A stretch of 64,000 nucleotides of DNA from Hormiphora californensis (GCA_020137815.1 CM035357.1:5068496-5132495); one strand, 5' to 3'. Shown: positions 1 through 14,429, counted from the first letter of the stretch. The notes: generated from the letters alone by a model not told the origin. A program made the numbers and translations.

Positions 1-1270
1 CTAAGCAGTTCGGTCTTTTGTGAGGTACAAAAACAGCCTGAAGCAAGTGCAGGATTGGAACGAAACGAATAGGACGACGAAACGAGATATTAGATGATAG
101 ACTTTAAGAGATATAATTAGTTAGAGTGAGAGAGTGAGATCAGTGTGTACGTGTGAGAAATATAGAGGGCTAGTCGACACTGGTGAGCTGTCAATCGGTT
201 GATTGGTACTAGATTGGTAGAGACCTAATGAATTGAGTTCACTAGACGGCCGTCTCTGTATAGACAGATGGTAGCTGGAAGAGCTGTTATAGACCAGATT
301 GCACCCTACGTCACCTCGTACATCCATTATAGTGCAAATAATATGGGCAAGACCAGCAGACGAAACCATTACAAAGAACTGAACCGTTACCATGAGCTGT
401 TGTTTTTCAAGACAGACTCTGTATGACAAGGAGCCAAAAAGGAAACGTGACGAGCAGAATTGTAGGAGGTTTCAGACTCTAGAACAGCCGATTGGTGAAC
501 GTATTGATTCAGAAGTGGGAGGGGCCGGGTACAACAGTCAACTATAACTAGAGCACGTGGGTCAACGTACATCATATTATATTGGGGTTCACATGGCGTG
601 GTGGTTGTCAAAAATTTACCAATTTACACATTGAACACGAACCTACACGACAAACACATACATGTATTATTATATGTGGGACAGACAGGCAGACAGGGAC
701 ATGCACATGGTGATTGGTGGTATACGATTATTATATCATTACACAGGGTGAGAAGCAATGTAATAAAACTTGTATCAATTGCTTTTGTTCGGTGCAATTT
801 CCTACACAAAATTATCGGTAGCCGTGAGAAAGAACAGACGCGACGTTCTAAATCTACTGCTGTATCTACTGAAATGATATCAAAGCAAAAGCAAAAGCAA
901 CAATTACTAAAGATATAAGGAACATTCCAATATTAGAGTTAAAACACGGTAATTTTGGTGCAAAGCAGTACAGACTGGCACTATAGTTATTGAACAGGTC
1001 ACCCTGCGTCACCCTAAGAAATACACCGTCAACTTGTATTAATGGCAATACCCTTGTTGCTTCTAATTATTGTCGACGTTTTGCTAGACGCCAGTACGCC
1101 ACACAGCTATTCTAACTACTGTATAGGGCTTCGGGACCAGCCCCAACAGACAGTTAAGTTAACAGGCGGACATTATAAAGTCTTAACTATAATAGTCGAA
1201 ACTGTAAGTATGGAATTTGGAGTCGTGATCAAGTGAAGCCCTGTATTATAGAAAGACAACCTTGAAAACG

Positions 1271-1316
1271 AAGCACTAGATGACGCAGCACTAGATGACG
1301 CAACACTAGATGACGC
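1271..1316. repeat. 15-bp tandem repeat, three copies
   Basis: Three head-to-tail copies of a unit around 'cactagatgacgca', spaced exactly 15 bp (the 'actaga' core starts at 1275, 1290 and 1305). It is in a minus-strand open frame, but nothing else supports a gene. Confidence 0.8.
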
Positions 1317-1680
1317 TGTGGGTTGTTGGTTAGGTAAATTATAATACACGACAGATCATAGATACTAAAGAGTGAGAGAACGAAGTACGAACACGAAAAA
1401 GCGATACATTTGCAGCATCTGGTTTTGAGTGACATTATTGCCTATAACTCTTCCTTATAGCAATTGGTGAATACTATTGGTCGATAATTTTGACCCCCTC
1501 TCTTTCTCTCTCTCTCTCGATCTCTCTCTCTCTCTCTTTCTGCATCGCTCTCGCTCTCCTTCCCTCACTCATTGTATCGAATTCGATAGAAATTACTTAA
1601 TGCGCCAGATAGCTGCGGGACATTACCGACCGACACAACAATGCAAGTACCATACACCACCTTCGATCCACCCCTCTCCC

Positions 1681-1686
1681 TTCCTC

Positions 1687-1766
<80 letters not shown>

Positions 1767-1774
1767 CCTCTCGC
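1681..1774. repeat. (CT)n microsatellite
   Basis: Nearly pure CT dinucleotide run of about 90 bp. A second, impure CT tract lies at 1498-1560. Confidence 0.95.
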
Positions 1775-3177
1775 TCATGTCAACTGTCACACAAGGATAT
1801 TCATGTGTCAGTTCCTGACAGCCAATGTAGGAAGCTGCGGTACAGATGATCTAGGCAATGATTCCCTAGCTACACACTAGTTAGATGTAGTAGTTGATTC
1901 TTCGGAACTGCGAAAGAAACGCGCGTTGTTGATGCATCGATAGACTGTGAATTAGCAATGAGCCTGATAGGATGGAGATCACCAAAATTCACTGATTGAC
2001 AAGAACTTCCCCGACTGCAAACCATCTGTGAGGCGATATAATCTTATGCAGGCGATTAGTGTCAACAGTACAGCTCTGATAGGTGTCAATCTTAACAAGA
2101 CAGGACCCTTGCAGTGACATGATAGGCACAGATCGAAGTCAAGACATGGCCCAATCATAACAATCCAGGAGGCATATAAATTGGTAATTATCAAATTATG
2201 TCACCACCTACTATAATATTGCTTATGTTATCGGTGTCTAGTTTGCCGACCATATGATACTAACAGCTGTTTACCAATAGACAAAGGGCTTCACTATTAT
2301 TATGATCTTATAACAATCAAATTATGCCAGAGCTTGTAGCATATAAGCAATACTATGGCCCACTATTATTTTATGATACGTTATTATGATGCGTACGTCA
2401 AATGTATCTAGGAGCTGTGAAATGTGAGTATGATGGTCAAAGATCCAAACCATGAGTCCTAGAATGAGCTTCGAGGGCAAAATACACAACTATGCGTAAA
2501 TAAAACGGAGAGATACAAAATAAGACAGACTCAAATTTGTGTGTCAATTTAGAAGCTGTGTAAGCATTGCCACACGTCACTGATCTCATACGCGATCGAG
2601 TTAAAAAGCAGAAATTACACTCCTGTTCATCTAGTCGTAAGCGGATTCCCGTGGTGACTGAAATGCATCGAAAATATCTTGCGTTGTTCATGTTCATAGG
2701 TCCATAAGGCTAGAAATTAGGATGTCTGCTGCATTACCCAAAGAAGTAGAGAACCCAATCTAATCTAACCCAAAGCATTCAAAGGGCCGTACACATTATT
2801 GTAGGGCAAAGATGATAGTCAATGGACTTCGGCACGTGCTCAGCGAAGAACAGTCGTGGCAATATGGCATTAGTGGTGGTGCATTCACTAAGACTGGGAG
2901 GCAGAGACAGACACCGAGACATGCACAGAGACAGACAGAGAGAGAACGGCTGGGGTTGAACGTCAAGAGTAATGGACTGTGGTAATCACGATATTAAAAC
3001 CCCACATCATGCTGACATGCTGTTTATGAATTTTATGCAATCTCAGCGCCGCCGTTGCTACTTTGTACCAAAGACCTTCACCCAATTTCCAAATGGTTCC
3101 TATGCCACTATAGTAGCCCGACAAAGGTATCGCTGGCAAGCGTTTATGAGAAATTTAGATGCACTTATTTAGTCGTA

Positions 3178-3207
3178 TGTTTGTCTGTCTGTCTGTCTAT
3201 CTGTCTA

Positions 3208-3241
<34 letters not shown>

Positions 3242-3273
3242 GGTCTGTCTGTCTGTCTAGCTGTCTGTCTGTT
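3178..3273. repeat. (TGTC)n tetranucleotide microsatellite
   Basis: About 24 tandem TGTC units with a few substitutions (tatc, cggt, tagc). It is the only long tetranucleotide array in the window. Confidence 0.95.
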
Positions 3274-4920
3274 ACCGTGGCGAGGATCTGAATCTTGTTC
3301 CGGGGTCCCCGTAGTCCGGCTGGACGGTCAATCGACGCATATTTATAGGATACAGAGGTCAAGTAACTATATAGAGAGCCTATAATATGTCAGTCTAGGT
3401 GTAGACAGCTACACAACTCTATCTCTCTGTGTGCTGTAGAAAGTGTGAGGCGGTGCCTTGGTCAAACACATCAAGCGAGCTTAAAACTTTCTCTATCTTC
3501 TGCACTCGGACGGACGCGGATCTCACTCTCTCGAGGACAAATACAGAGCTGGCATACATCTGTCAACACACTATATGCGTGTACAAAACAAGAGAGAGGG
3601 AGAGAGAGAGAGAGAGAGAGAGAGCTAGAGAGAGAGAGATATGAAGAGAAAATAGATGGGAGCATACACATGGATTCCAATGACGTATCGTGTATTTATG
3701 ATTGACCACTGTATCTTTCTAGCTATAACTTTCCTAAAATAACTTTTCAGGAGAGGAGAATCTTGAACTTAAAAAAAGAAGAGTTTCAAAAGAGGAGAAT
3801 CTTTAAAATTTAAAAAGAAGAGAACCCTCAACCCTAAAATTACCAGCAAGCTGCTAATAAATTTAAGTTCTTCCACATGCAAACTCATCATTAATTAGTT
3901 AATTAGTCAATTAAAATACTTCACGTACAGAAGTTCAGTTGTCTTGGATGCCTGCTCCTGAGTAAGGCACACCGACGACCTCATGTTGCCTCAGTACTGC
4001 CCCTCCATCCGAGTAAAGATATCCTTCAATAGTTCAGCTTGATATATCAAAATATGGAATAGAGATCCTTCAACAGTTCAGCTAACTTCAGCTTGATGTA
4101 TCAAAATATATGGATTTCGGAAATTGGCCAAAAGAGAAAACAAAGGATGACGGAAAAATATTGGGTTGGTAATTGTTCGCCGTAAATAGACAGCTCCTTC
4201 ATGATACTCTCCCATTAAGTAACTGTGCCAGTAATTTTGATTGCATAGATTCGATTGGTTAGAGGAATTGCTAATGCTGTGTACGTGGTAAGGCCAGTTA
4301 AAGAAAAATTAAAAATTCAACACTGAAATTAACAAACGCCGATTCCCGGATCGTACTCGAATAAGTTATCAAATTATCCATATAAGTGCAGGTAAAACTA
4401 AAAGCTCGTCCATAAACAAAATTTGAATCCATGTGGTGAATCATTATAACAACTGTAAATTGACACACCGTCACGATGATTACTTACGAAATTACGATGA
4501 TTTCTAAGAAACACGTTTTTAGATCACAGTACGAGACCAATGTTCTGATCATGGCAGCTGCTGTGAGTCATATTCCAATGTGTACAATTTGTAATTTGAA
4601 GATAATTATAAATACCAATGACTAGATGCCAGAAGGCAATTAGCAAAGTTTTCGACGTTCCATTGCGCCCCATAAACAATTTCCTTCGTCGAAATGACTA
4701 CTACTGAAAATCGCGCCAAACGGAACACCTCTCATCCCTTTTATAACTAACCAATGAATAGGTCGATATCCATTTTGTGTTGATACATTGCCGCTGACCA
4801 CCATGTTTTCACTTGGTCGAGAGTCCTTCTTTTGTTGTTAATGTTAAGGAGACTGACAAAGACTATAACATTGCATACAAGCAATAACAAGTAAGTGTGT
4901 AAACCTAAACGTATTTAAAA

Positions 4921-4936
4921 CCTCTCTGTCTCTCTC

Positions 4937-5001
<65 letters not shown>

Positions 5002-5003
5002 TT
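4921..5003. repeat. (CT)n microsatellite
   Basis: CT run of about 80 bp, interrupted by single A and T substitutions at both ends. Confidence 0.95.
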
Positions 5004-6245
5004 ATGAGACCATCGTTAGTTCATAATAGGGTATTATAGTGATTGGTCATACTACACAATATATTGCAACTTATTGCTTCTTTATCTCCTGTTCTCTCCA
5101 CTCTCTTGCTCCATCTTTATCGATCTAAAAGTATCTCTCCTCATCTCTCCTCATGAAAACAAAAGTCTGACACACCCATATATCAGGAAACAGCGAATGA
5201 TAGATATAACTGTAGACAGCATTGTAGACATGTGTAATTTGCTGTCTTCCAATATCGAACTCCACCACACTTCCTTGAACGCTTTTATTACGTCACTGTT
5301 ATAGGAACTGTCTTTTGATCTTCATACACACACTAATATTGGTTAGACAGGGAGAAAGATAGAGGGAGAGGGAATGATGGAGAGCGATAGAAGATATTAG
5401 ATATCTATCTATTACCCTTCCTTTTATAACCTCCCACCCACATTTTCCCACCCATGATATTAGCTCCCAAGAGTTCCCACGTTGCTGAATGCTAAGCTCT
5501 TTACCCCATAGCTCTCACACACATTCTCTACCCAAAAATAGTTGCATGTTACCTACACCACGATCTGCTATATAATATTGCTCTTCTTTCCAAAAACACG
5601 CGATTTTATCCAGGATCCCGAAGCCGATGCACTAAAATATTCCAATCCTCACCAAACGAAACATCAAATATATGTTCAAAAATGGAACACGTAGCAAGTA
5701 AAAAGTCAAGACTATAATAATAATATTAGTCTTCTCTAAAATCATTACTTACACAGACTGGGTAAGTCGGTTATTGTTGTTTCCAGTAAAAGGCGGAGGA
5801 GTTTGAGACCTTGGCCATCTAATTGTGCCAGGTATCAGATTTGCCTTCTTCGATCCTTTCTCTCTTGAACACTGAACAGATCCAGAATCCTGCACCAGAT
5901 CAGATATATCCTGCACCAGATCAGATATATATCTTACACCGTCTTTACCACGTGCAGACCCACACGTGGCCTTACAGATTAGTTGTAATGTAGGCTATTG
6001 AAAAGGTTTTATTGAGGAATTTGAAATCAAATTCATAAGCTGAATATGGTTCAAAGACCCATAAAATCTAGTGTTACTGTGTTCAAGTTCAACTTTAATG
6101 GCAATAGAAAACACAAATTACAAATGCAACACTTTTCTTGACTTGTCAAACACGGTATGTGGCATATAAATACAAAAACTAAGCTTTCCACAGGCTGTTT
6201 CAACATCGTGTATGCAGTAGGGAATTCCCATATTTCTATCTTTGA

Positions 6246-6246
<1 letters not shown>

Positions 6247-6306
<60 letters not shown>

Positions 6307-6314
6307 TCTCTCCC
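6247..6314. repeat. (CT)n microsatellite
   Basis: Almost perfect CT dinucleotide run. A shorter impure one lies at 6594-6655, directly left of the foldback element that starts at 6664. Confidence 0.95.
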
Positions 6315-6663
6315 CTTTCCCTGGAACGTTCTAGTAAATGTATATTTCCTGACGACTATTATAAGGGTCTTGAAATGAGCTGTTAACAGTCTCGACACTG
6401 TTACTACCTGCTTTCTAGCACGTAGAGCGAGGAAGAATGAAACTGATCGAGATCACTAAATGCTATGACACAATTATAGACTTCGAGACATACTGATCGA
6501 CATAGAAAATAGTACTCTTATAAAGGAGCTGATACATTCCGAGACATTCCAAGTCATGATGTACTAAAAGCAATTATACACAGCTATTATATATCTCTCT
6601 CTCTTTCTGTATCTCCCCCTCTCTCTCTCTCTCTCTCTGAACATATCTCTCTCCCTCTAACTA

Positions 6664-7452
6664 GTAGAGTCGATAACTACATCGACCTCTCCCAATTGTT
6701 CCAGTTTTTGTCACATCTGTTTGGAGCCTCGACACGACCTCTAAACAGGTGTTACTTTTTCACAAACTGTTTTCATCTTGGTGTAATCAGCAGTTGAAAT
6801 GTTGCGAATCATAACAAAAACCTGACTAAATTTTTTCAACTTGGGGTAAAACCATGGGTGTCAAAAGTTAGCTCTAGGTCCCCTGAGTAACCATCCGGAG
6901 ACTCCAAGAGATATTTCAAGCCGTTCTCCTGTAATCATTAATCCCGGTAGAGCACATATTTGAGTATGGACGTACGTGCAATTGCCTACAACCTCAACTT
7001 TAATGTATAACGTTAATGTGCGTCTCTCTCTTTTCTCCCCCTTGAGAAAGAGTTATCTCGCGCGGCGCAACCGCACGTGCGGTTTTTTCAGAGAGAGTGA
7101 GAGACATACAATAACATGTAAACAGCCTGCCAGCGCTCACGTACGTCCGCATTGTATTTTTTTCTCCACCGGGATTAATGATTACGGGAGAACGGCTTGA
7201 AATATCTCTTAGAGTCTCCGGATGGTTACTCAGGGGACCTAGAGCTAACTTTTGACACCCATGGTTTTACCCCAAGTTGAAAAAATTTAGTCAGGTTTTT
7301 GTTATGATTAGCAACATTTCAACTGCTGATTACACCAAGATGAAAACAGTTTGTGAAAAAGTAACACCTGTTTAGAGGTCGTGTCGAGGCTCCAAACAGA
7401 TGTGACAAAAACTGGAACAATTGGGAGAGGTCGATGTAGTTATCGACTCTAC
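6664..7452. mobile_element. foldback MITE with TA target duplication
   Basis: Two inverted arms of about 286 bp (6664-6949 and 7167-7452) are almost identical and start with GTAGAGTCGATAACTACATC. The element is bounded on both sides by TA (6662-6663 and 7453-7454), the target duplication used by Tc1/mariner-type transposases. The 217-bp centre encodes no transposase, so the element is non-autonomous. Confidence 0.85.
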
Positions 7453-7454
7453 TA

Positions 7455-10049
7455 AACCATTATGATACAATGTCGATTACGTCTCTCATAGATATGTTCC
7501 TTCGCTGCCACTCCCTCCTTCCAGCTCTTTATACACAACAGCATTTACGCCAGTACAACTTTCAAAGCTCCATCTCTAGGACTATATTTATATGGCGTCG
7601 ATCTACTCTCTTTCCTAACTTTATACATTTGGCACGTGCCTCTTATAGAATATATAGCTCCTCCATCGATCTCTTTAACTCCGCCCATCAATCCACCATC
7701 CTTTTTCTCCCCCTATATCCTGATCCGCACCTTCTTTTCTATCTAAGTTACATCTGATGTGTTAGACCTCATCCTTGATGTGGAGATCTCAATTCTCAGG
7801 GCAATGAACAATTGAAAATCCAGAACATTCAAGAAGTCCAATGGTATGGACTTTAGGATCACAACACAAACATGGTGAAAAGGCAATAAGGCATGTAAAG
7901 TTTCCAATGGAAAATGAGGAACCGATGGAAGAAAACGTGTACATTTTGTTGTCTGGAAAGGTTCCTCTGTTCTTCCCATTCACCATCTTTCTGTCTCTTC
8001 CTTTCTGTCTCTCTATAAATGTTTCTCTCTGTTTCTCCCTTTTCCATCTTTTCTCTCTCCTTTTTTCCCAAAACGTAAACTTCGTTACGGACGGCGGTCT
8101 ACAATACCCGCGGTGTTCTATCTATCCCTCGTGGTAGCTTCACCACACAGTCTGAATTCCCAATCTAACTTATATATTTTTTTACATAAGGTTTTTCAAC
8201 GTTACTGACTAATTTAAGCACAAGAAATATGGTTTAGTTAATAAGTTCGGGAGTCGACAGACGACAATACAACATATAACTAGCTGTACAAGTACTCCAT
8301 ATAAATTGTCATTAAAGCATGACGGAAGAGAAGAGAGTGACAGAGAGAGGGGAGAGATATAAAGATAGATAGATAGAGAGAACTATCAAATCTACTGGTT
8401 TTATTACATCGAGGTGCCACTTTAACCGTGGGATACTATAGCAAACGTAGACACAGCGTTGAAATCGATCGTTCACTCTAGCTGCTCCTTTCTACTTTAC
8501 ACACATCCGTCACGACCAACAAATACTATTGATGGGCAGACAAAGCACAAAGGATAATAACCGAAGGCCTCTATAAAACATATACAATACATAATAATAC
8601 TCAACAACATAATAAGCTGTTTACCCGGGTTGTCAACTACTAGAGACGCGGCTTCCTTGAGTCTATTCCCGGGCTAGTTATGGAATTTATTTTTCTCGCT
8701 ACTTCTTCATAATATACCAGATTCCAGTTCATAATTTCTTTCACAGTTAAAACATGAAACTGGTAGTGGTAAATGGCTTTTGGCTGCTTTGCAAAAGTGG
8801 ATCAAGACATTTAATTGAAATCATAATTTTAATCAGTAACAGCTCAATGTCACGAAACGGAAACAACTTATCCAATACCTTAGAGCTATTTTAAAAATAT
8901 GCAACAAGTAAAACAAGGAAGTTTTAGTTCAACAGTTGTTGAACTAAAACTTCCTTGTTTTACTTGTAAATAGCTCCTCGCAACCGTGAGTAGAGCACTA
9001 TCCGGGACAAGGACCATCAATAATTATTTTAAAAATATGTTGATACTAAAAATGCTTGAGAAACTTACTCAACAAACTAAAACATATATCATTTTATAGG
9101 TTGTGTATAATAGCGGATGACACCAAAAGATTTTGATTCTTAAATTATTTTTTATACTGCTTAATCGTTGTTTTTTAATTGATCGTACTTACGTTTCATG
9201 TGCATCATCGTTCCAGGAAGACCTGTTACCACCTCTCGTTCCTATAGTAACCAAGGAATGCCGTGATTTCCTTGCACCGGCACTCGGCCCCTGTCCAACG
9301 CTTATCTGACTAGGCATCCGCTGTCATAAACACTTCAACTATAACGGGTTAAAATCAGTACAAAATTAGTGGTTTGCCTGGTGCCTGGTTTTCAAATCGT
9401 AAGAGGGATAGAAAACAAGCTGGAGAATATAATTCAGATTACTGCCTTTTTGTGCTATTTTATTATTACAGTGTATGTAAGTGTAGTAAATATTTGTTTC
9501 TTCTTTCGATGGATAGAAAAGCTATCTCACTAGCAGGAATGCGTCAATTTCACCTTAGGTCAGTAAATATCTTCGAAGCGGGACGAAGCTGTTTTTGCCA
9601 AAAGAAATCAACATACTTATCGCAGGGAACAGTTTTATAAAATAAATTACCAGAATCAGGTCATTCTATAAGCTGCATACAAAGGTAAAAAACAATAGGT
9701 CAAAGCTTCATAGGCCGGATGCTTGCAGTTAACAACATGCGTTTGCTATGAAAATGAATATAAAAGTGGGTAATCAATAGAAGAGAAGCTGTACACGACC
9801 CGTATTTTGAGTTGTTGTATGATGCAGGTTGTTTTTTGGATAAAAAGTCTAATTGAACTTGGGATATTTTCTATTCTTCTACCATACTTGCAATGCAATT
9901 CCGAAGAGAAACAAAAACTACATCACATGCAAAACTGTCCGAAGTTAAACTCAATTAGGGACATTTTCGTGCCAGTATCGCTTTTTTTTCTACTTGTTTA
10001 CAGGAAAACACTATCTAAGTCTGTATCTAGTCTTTTCTCTTCAGAAGTA
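7455..10049. other. gene-free stretch
   Basis: No supported gene. It contains AT-rich sequence, a CT-rich patch near 7990-8070, a short perfect palindrome (8905-8966) and a repeated 'attttaaaaatatg' at 8889 and 9025. Open frames of 60-98 codons lack splice context or recognisable motifs. Confidence 0.5.
8905..8966. repeat. perfect 30-bp inverted repeat, 2-nt loop
   Basis: Arms 8905-8934 and 8937-8966 are exact reverse complements, beginning CAAGTAAAACAAGGAAG and separated only by GT. As RNA it would be an uninterrupted 30-bp hairpin; as DNA, a near-perfect palindrome. No target duplication is evident. Confidence 0.9.
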
Positions 10050-10926
10050 GGGTAAGCTGGGGCAGTTTGGCCCACCGGGTAAAGTGGCCCATGAATGGGA
10101 CAAAATGGCCCTATTTATTACATGTGGTCACGTGACTTTTTCTCCAGCGGAGACCTGCTCGTTCTGTTCCGGATTTTTGCTTTAAAACTGCTGTTATTTC
10201 TGTTTGAGTTGGCCGATTTTAATTTAGCAAAAACTGCCAGTTAGGTTTTTATCCTTCTAAAACTTAATATAAAAAACTCAATATTAAGTTGATTAAATTG
10301 TCAAATTAGTCAAATTGGGGCAAATATGGTCCACTCTCTGGGGCAAAGTGGTCCTCCCTGGGGCAAAGTAGTCCACCTCTAGGACCAATGAAATGGAGCC
10401 TGCAATACCACGTGATACCACGTGACATTGGAATGCACTGGGGCAAAGTGGTCCAGAACAGGAGCTGTGTGTGTGTGTGTGTTACCATGGTTACACACAC
10501 ACACACAGTAGCATTTCTTAATCCCCAATCCTGATTGGTCCTCTTTATCCGCTTGGACCAATGAAATGTAGCTTGCAATACCACGTGACACTGCACAGTG
10601 TACTGGGGCAAAGTGGTCCAGACAACATGTGCCACTTTGCCCCAACTATCGGTGTTCTAACAACATCAGTCACGTGATAAAATTGAGCAATGCTATTGGC
10701 TTGGGCAACTTTGCCCCAGTGCAAATTTTCCAAAAAAAAGCCTCACCAAATTATTTGAATTGATTAATTAACCCATTAAATAAAACTTGCAGATTTTTAA
10801 ATTTAGCTCGGCTGAAAGGAAAACGTCTCATTGGATAGCCTATATAATTTTTTCTTCCTGCTGTATATATTGCGTATTTTAGAACCTAAAACGTTAAAAA
10901 TGGGCCACTTTCACCCCAGCTTACCC
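10050..10926. mobile_element. non-autonomous transposon, GGGTAAGCTGGGGC ends, TA duplication
   Basis: The left end GGGTAAGCTGGGGC and right end GCTTACCC form inverted termini flanked by TA (10048-10049, 10927-10928). The interior is studded with variants of GGGGCAAAGTGGTCC in both orientations. It also holds a GT/AC palindrome (10467-10507). A second copy (40834-41592) shares both ends and long internal blocks. No transposase is visible. Confidence 0.85.
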
Positions 10927-10928
10927 TA

Positions 10929-11611
10929 GTATTTTCATTTTGATGAATGGGAACATCTCTCTTCGCCTTGTAGCCTCAAACCCTTTCTCTCGCTCTCTCC
11001 CTCTCACAATATCTCTTTAAACACAATGGCTACTGAATACCTACTTTTATTCTTAAAACGAAATCCTAAAGTCCTAAACATAATGGAAATCTTGTTGGAG
11101 CTCCAAGTTCTACTGCGATTAAACTTTTATTCTTAATTGTAGATGTACTTAGTACAGCACATAACAATTGCATTGCCGGATGTTAAACCTAACTACTGTA
11201 ACATAAACTCACTTTACATACATTATATGGACTGTAGAGCTGGACTCTCAAAAGTATCAAAATAGTAGTTCTCTCTCTCTCTCTCTCTCACTGGTACTCT
11301 ACAGAGCTCACACTAGAGTGTGCACTGCACTTTGCACATGCTAGTGAGCAGCGACCGAGAAGAGAATGATATTACGTAATGCTTCGATGAGTTGTATTAA
11401 ATTCAATGAGTCAATGGCGAACCCTGGCATGGACGAAACCTAAATCTAACTATTCGTTCTATATAGTTCTGTAGTGAACGGCACTAGAAGCCAACGACAC
11501 TGGAGTGCAATGGGGAGAGGTCAGAGCAAAAAGGAAATAAGAGAGCTCCGATAGAGAGGAAACAGTGTGAACTACAGCTGCAGGAGATGGACAGTGAGAG
11601 AGAGAGGGAGG

Positions 11612-11689
<78 letters not shown>

Positions 11690-11857
11690 GCCGAGAGAGC
11701 GGACTGAAGCTCTTCCATATAACGACTTCCGTTCCACGAGAAAGGGAAAGATGGGAGCGAATTGTTAGGACGCGATGTGTGGAAAAAAGATGAATACAGA
11801 ATAGGAGTTCTAGACGGATTGAAGGATACATATTTGGGAATTCTTCACAATTGGATA
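10929..11857. other. gene-free stretch with (GA)n
   Basis: No supported gene. The main landmark is a (GA)n tract at 11597-11690. The open frames across it on both strands are microsatellite artefacts. Confidence 0.55.
11597..11690. repeat. (GA)n microsatellite
   Basis: GA dinucleotide run of about 90 bp with occasional AA and GG interruptions. Confidence 0.95.
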
Positions 11858-11859
11858 TA

Positions 11860-12638
11860 GGGTAAACCGGGGCAAAATGGTTAACTTTTTACTTAATCGG
11901 TTCTCACTCCCATTTTAAAAAAGATACAATGAAAAAAATTATATAGGATTAAAGTTCATTATTTTATCTTTCAAATAAGATAAATTTCAACTCTAGGGAC
12001 CATCATTTACTTAACTAAATAACTAATTGAAAAATTTTGGTCGGAAAAATTGGTACCGGGGCAATTCGAGCATCACCAATAGGAGTGCTTTATTTCGTCA
12101 CGTGGGAGTCACGTGAACGTCCTCACAACACCAGAAGAAGATTCCCGCCTGGTGTTGTTAGAGGTGGGGGCAATTCGAACAATGTAATCTACACGCAATC
12201 TACACGCTGGTCGTTCTTGCTCGAATTGCCCCGGTATCACGCGTGATCACGTGGTACAAAGAACTGCACATCATTGGCCCGGGAGTTAACCAAATTGCCC
12301 CGGTGTGTTAACCAAATTGCCCATGTTCGAATTGCCCCGGTTGTTCGAATTGCCCCGGTAATCTTAATTTACCAGAATTTGGAATGAAAACATGCGAATA
12401 TTTAAATAATTTTTATACCATCTGAAAGCTGATATTATTAGCTTTCAGCTGGTTTTTTCAAATCGGAAATTGACCAACTTAAACCGGATCTAGAGCCTAT
12501 TTAGTGGTAACGGGCAGGCTCGAACGAGCAGTTTTCTTCTGGAGATAGGATGACGTCATTATGATAGCTTAACTAGGTGAGAGACGGGCAGTACTATGTT
12601 CGAATTGCCCCGGTTGTTCGAATTGCCCCGGTTTACCC
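11860..12638. mobile_element. non-autonomous transposon, GGGTAAACCGGGGC ends, TA duplication
   Basis: The inverted ends GGGTAAACCGGGGCAA and GCCCCGGTTTACCC are bounded by TA (11858-11859, 12639-12640). The interior repeats TTCGAATTGCCCCGGT many times. The end design and size match the elements at 10050 and 40834, but the internal motif differs (CGGGGCAATTCGA instead of GGGGCAAAGTGG), so it is a sister subfamily. Confidence 0.85.
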
Positions 12639-12640
12639 TA

Positions 12641-14392
12641 CTCTCAAAATATGTATACAGTTCGGAAGTTCAGTATCTTATAGCTATGATAATAATGAAG
12701 CCACGAGTATAACAGATAAAAAGCAATAAAGTTCACATATAAATATATATAAAATATTAATATCATAGACAGTTTGCTCTCTCTCTCTCTATTGTCATGA
12801 TCTTGTGAATGTACAACAATTCAATAACAAGGAAAATAGGACAGCATTGAGCAGTAAATCTTGTGAACCGGGCAGCTTCACTACTGAGAGAGAGAGGCAC
12901 AGGCACGGGCACAATGCGGAATCATATAGCCAGTCGGAAATAATATATAGTGACTCGCGCGTGCCTATCACTTCTAGGGAATACACCAGAAAGTTTCTGA
13001 GAAACAGAAAAGCAGGGAAAGCACAGGGGAGATAAAGCACAAAAACGCAAACCCTGTTAGCATTTATGATAATACCGTTATACGATTAGCCATGTACTGT
13101 CCAGCTTTCAGAAAATATAGTTCGATAAACCAAAATAGCAAATTATTTTATTCCACAGATGCTACCACACTTCCCATTTTATTCCGATACATATGCAACT
13201 CGACATGAGCTGCAGAATGATTCCCCTATATAATACCAATCTTTTCCTATAACAAAGATCAACTGTTCGCCCCACTTATCCCATTAAAAGCAAGGACCAG
13301 TGGTATTATTATAGGGTCCTTAGGACCACGGAGAGCTCTTTTCTCCTGACTTATTCATGGAGCTCATCTCTCCAAGTGCCTAGGATCTCATCTCAAATAC
13401 GGGAGAGAGTAAAGGTGATCTCTTAACAAGTGGAGCTCAGATCTGCATGGTGGCACCAGTATGGTTAGAGCCAGATTTGCATACAATATGGACATTGGAA
13501 GCTAGTCCATAATAACATATATAAAGATAAAGATCAGGGCCGCGATGAACAAGTTACAAGTATGTAGTTAGTATAATAGCACGAGCTATAGTATGTTTAG
13601 GAAAGATCAAGCTACTATCATGGTTTTTGTATGTGGATCAGTAGGCTAATATGCAACATATATTATATGTGGCTTTGATATTCCCCTCTTTATACTGTCT
13701 TTTACCTCTCCTTATCTGTCTATTTCAATATGACTAATGACCTTGATTCTTAACTTTCCCTTTGTATTAACCCCCACCCTCTATAATCCTAGAAATAAAG
13801 AATTGAGATAATACTGGTAGGTATTGATACGACGCGTTCTAGACTCACTTGGTAGTAAAGATTGGTTGCCATGGCAACTGTATCATTGTTACTCACTTGG
13901 TGTTAGGGTGAAGTACGTTTCCACTGTTCCTGGACATCTTATCTTGCGTCAATGGACTATTCTGAAACAGGAAAAGTTATTGTTATGTGTACACATGATG
14001 ACCTCAAGCTGCTATTATAAAGATTACATTTAGATCAACTAAATTGTGCGCCCACCGGAAAATCCAATCCACGATTTAAGGGAATTACCGAATCTATTCT
14101 TTCTTAATCAAAACGAACGTGTCAGACCTCAGTACCTTCTAACCACACCAATACAATTTTCTCATTCGACGTTCAGTTCAGTATTCCAAGCAGGAGATAC
14201 ACCCACTGGTGCAATCTTATAATATGAGATCAGCAGCTTCAATCAATGGAAAAGAAGAAGAGAAAATAATACTATTGCTGCGGGATCAACTGCACAGCAG
14301 ATCTCTGTCGAATGGGGCAGGTGAGTAATCACTGGTGTGTATGCTCTCGAGATCATTGATCTATGTAAACTGGACTCCCCCTCAACAATAGT

Positions 14393-14425
<33 letters not shown>

Positions 14426-14429
14426 CTCT

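Larger units (their letters stand above)
1..6593. other. gene-free stretch, repeats only
   Basis: I see no exon with splice sites, no recognisable protein and no RNA gene here. Long open frames in this stretch are read-throughs of CT/GA tracts. It holds microsatellites (listed separately), a 15-bp x3 repeat at 1271-1316, an imperfect direct duplication of a block containing 'ttcagcttgat' at about 4021-4105, and a 22-bp tandem doublet (tgcaccagatcagatatat) at 5892-5935. Confidence 0.6.

Noticed and set aside
12805-13035. 76-codon basic open frame (plus)
   Set aside because: No motif or conservation evidence, and the composition follows a local GAGAGA patch.
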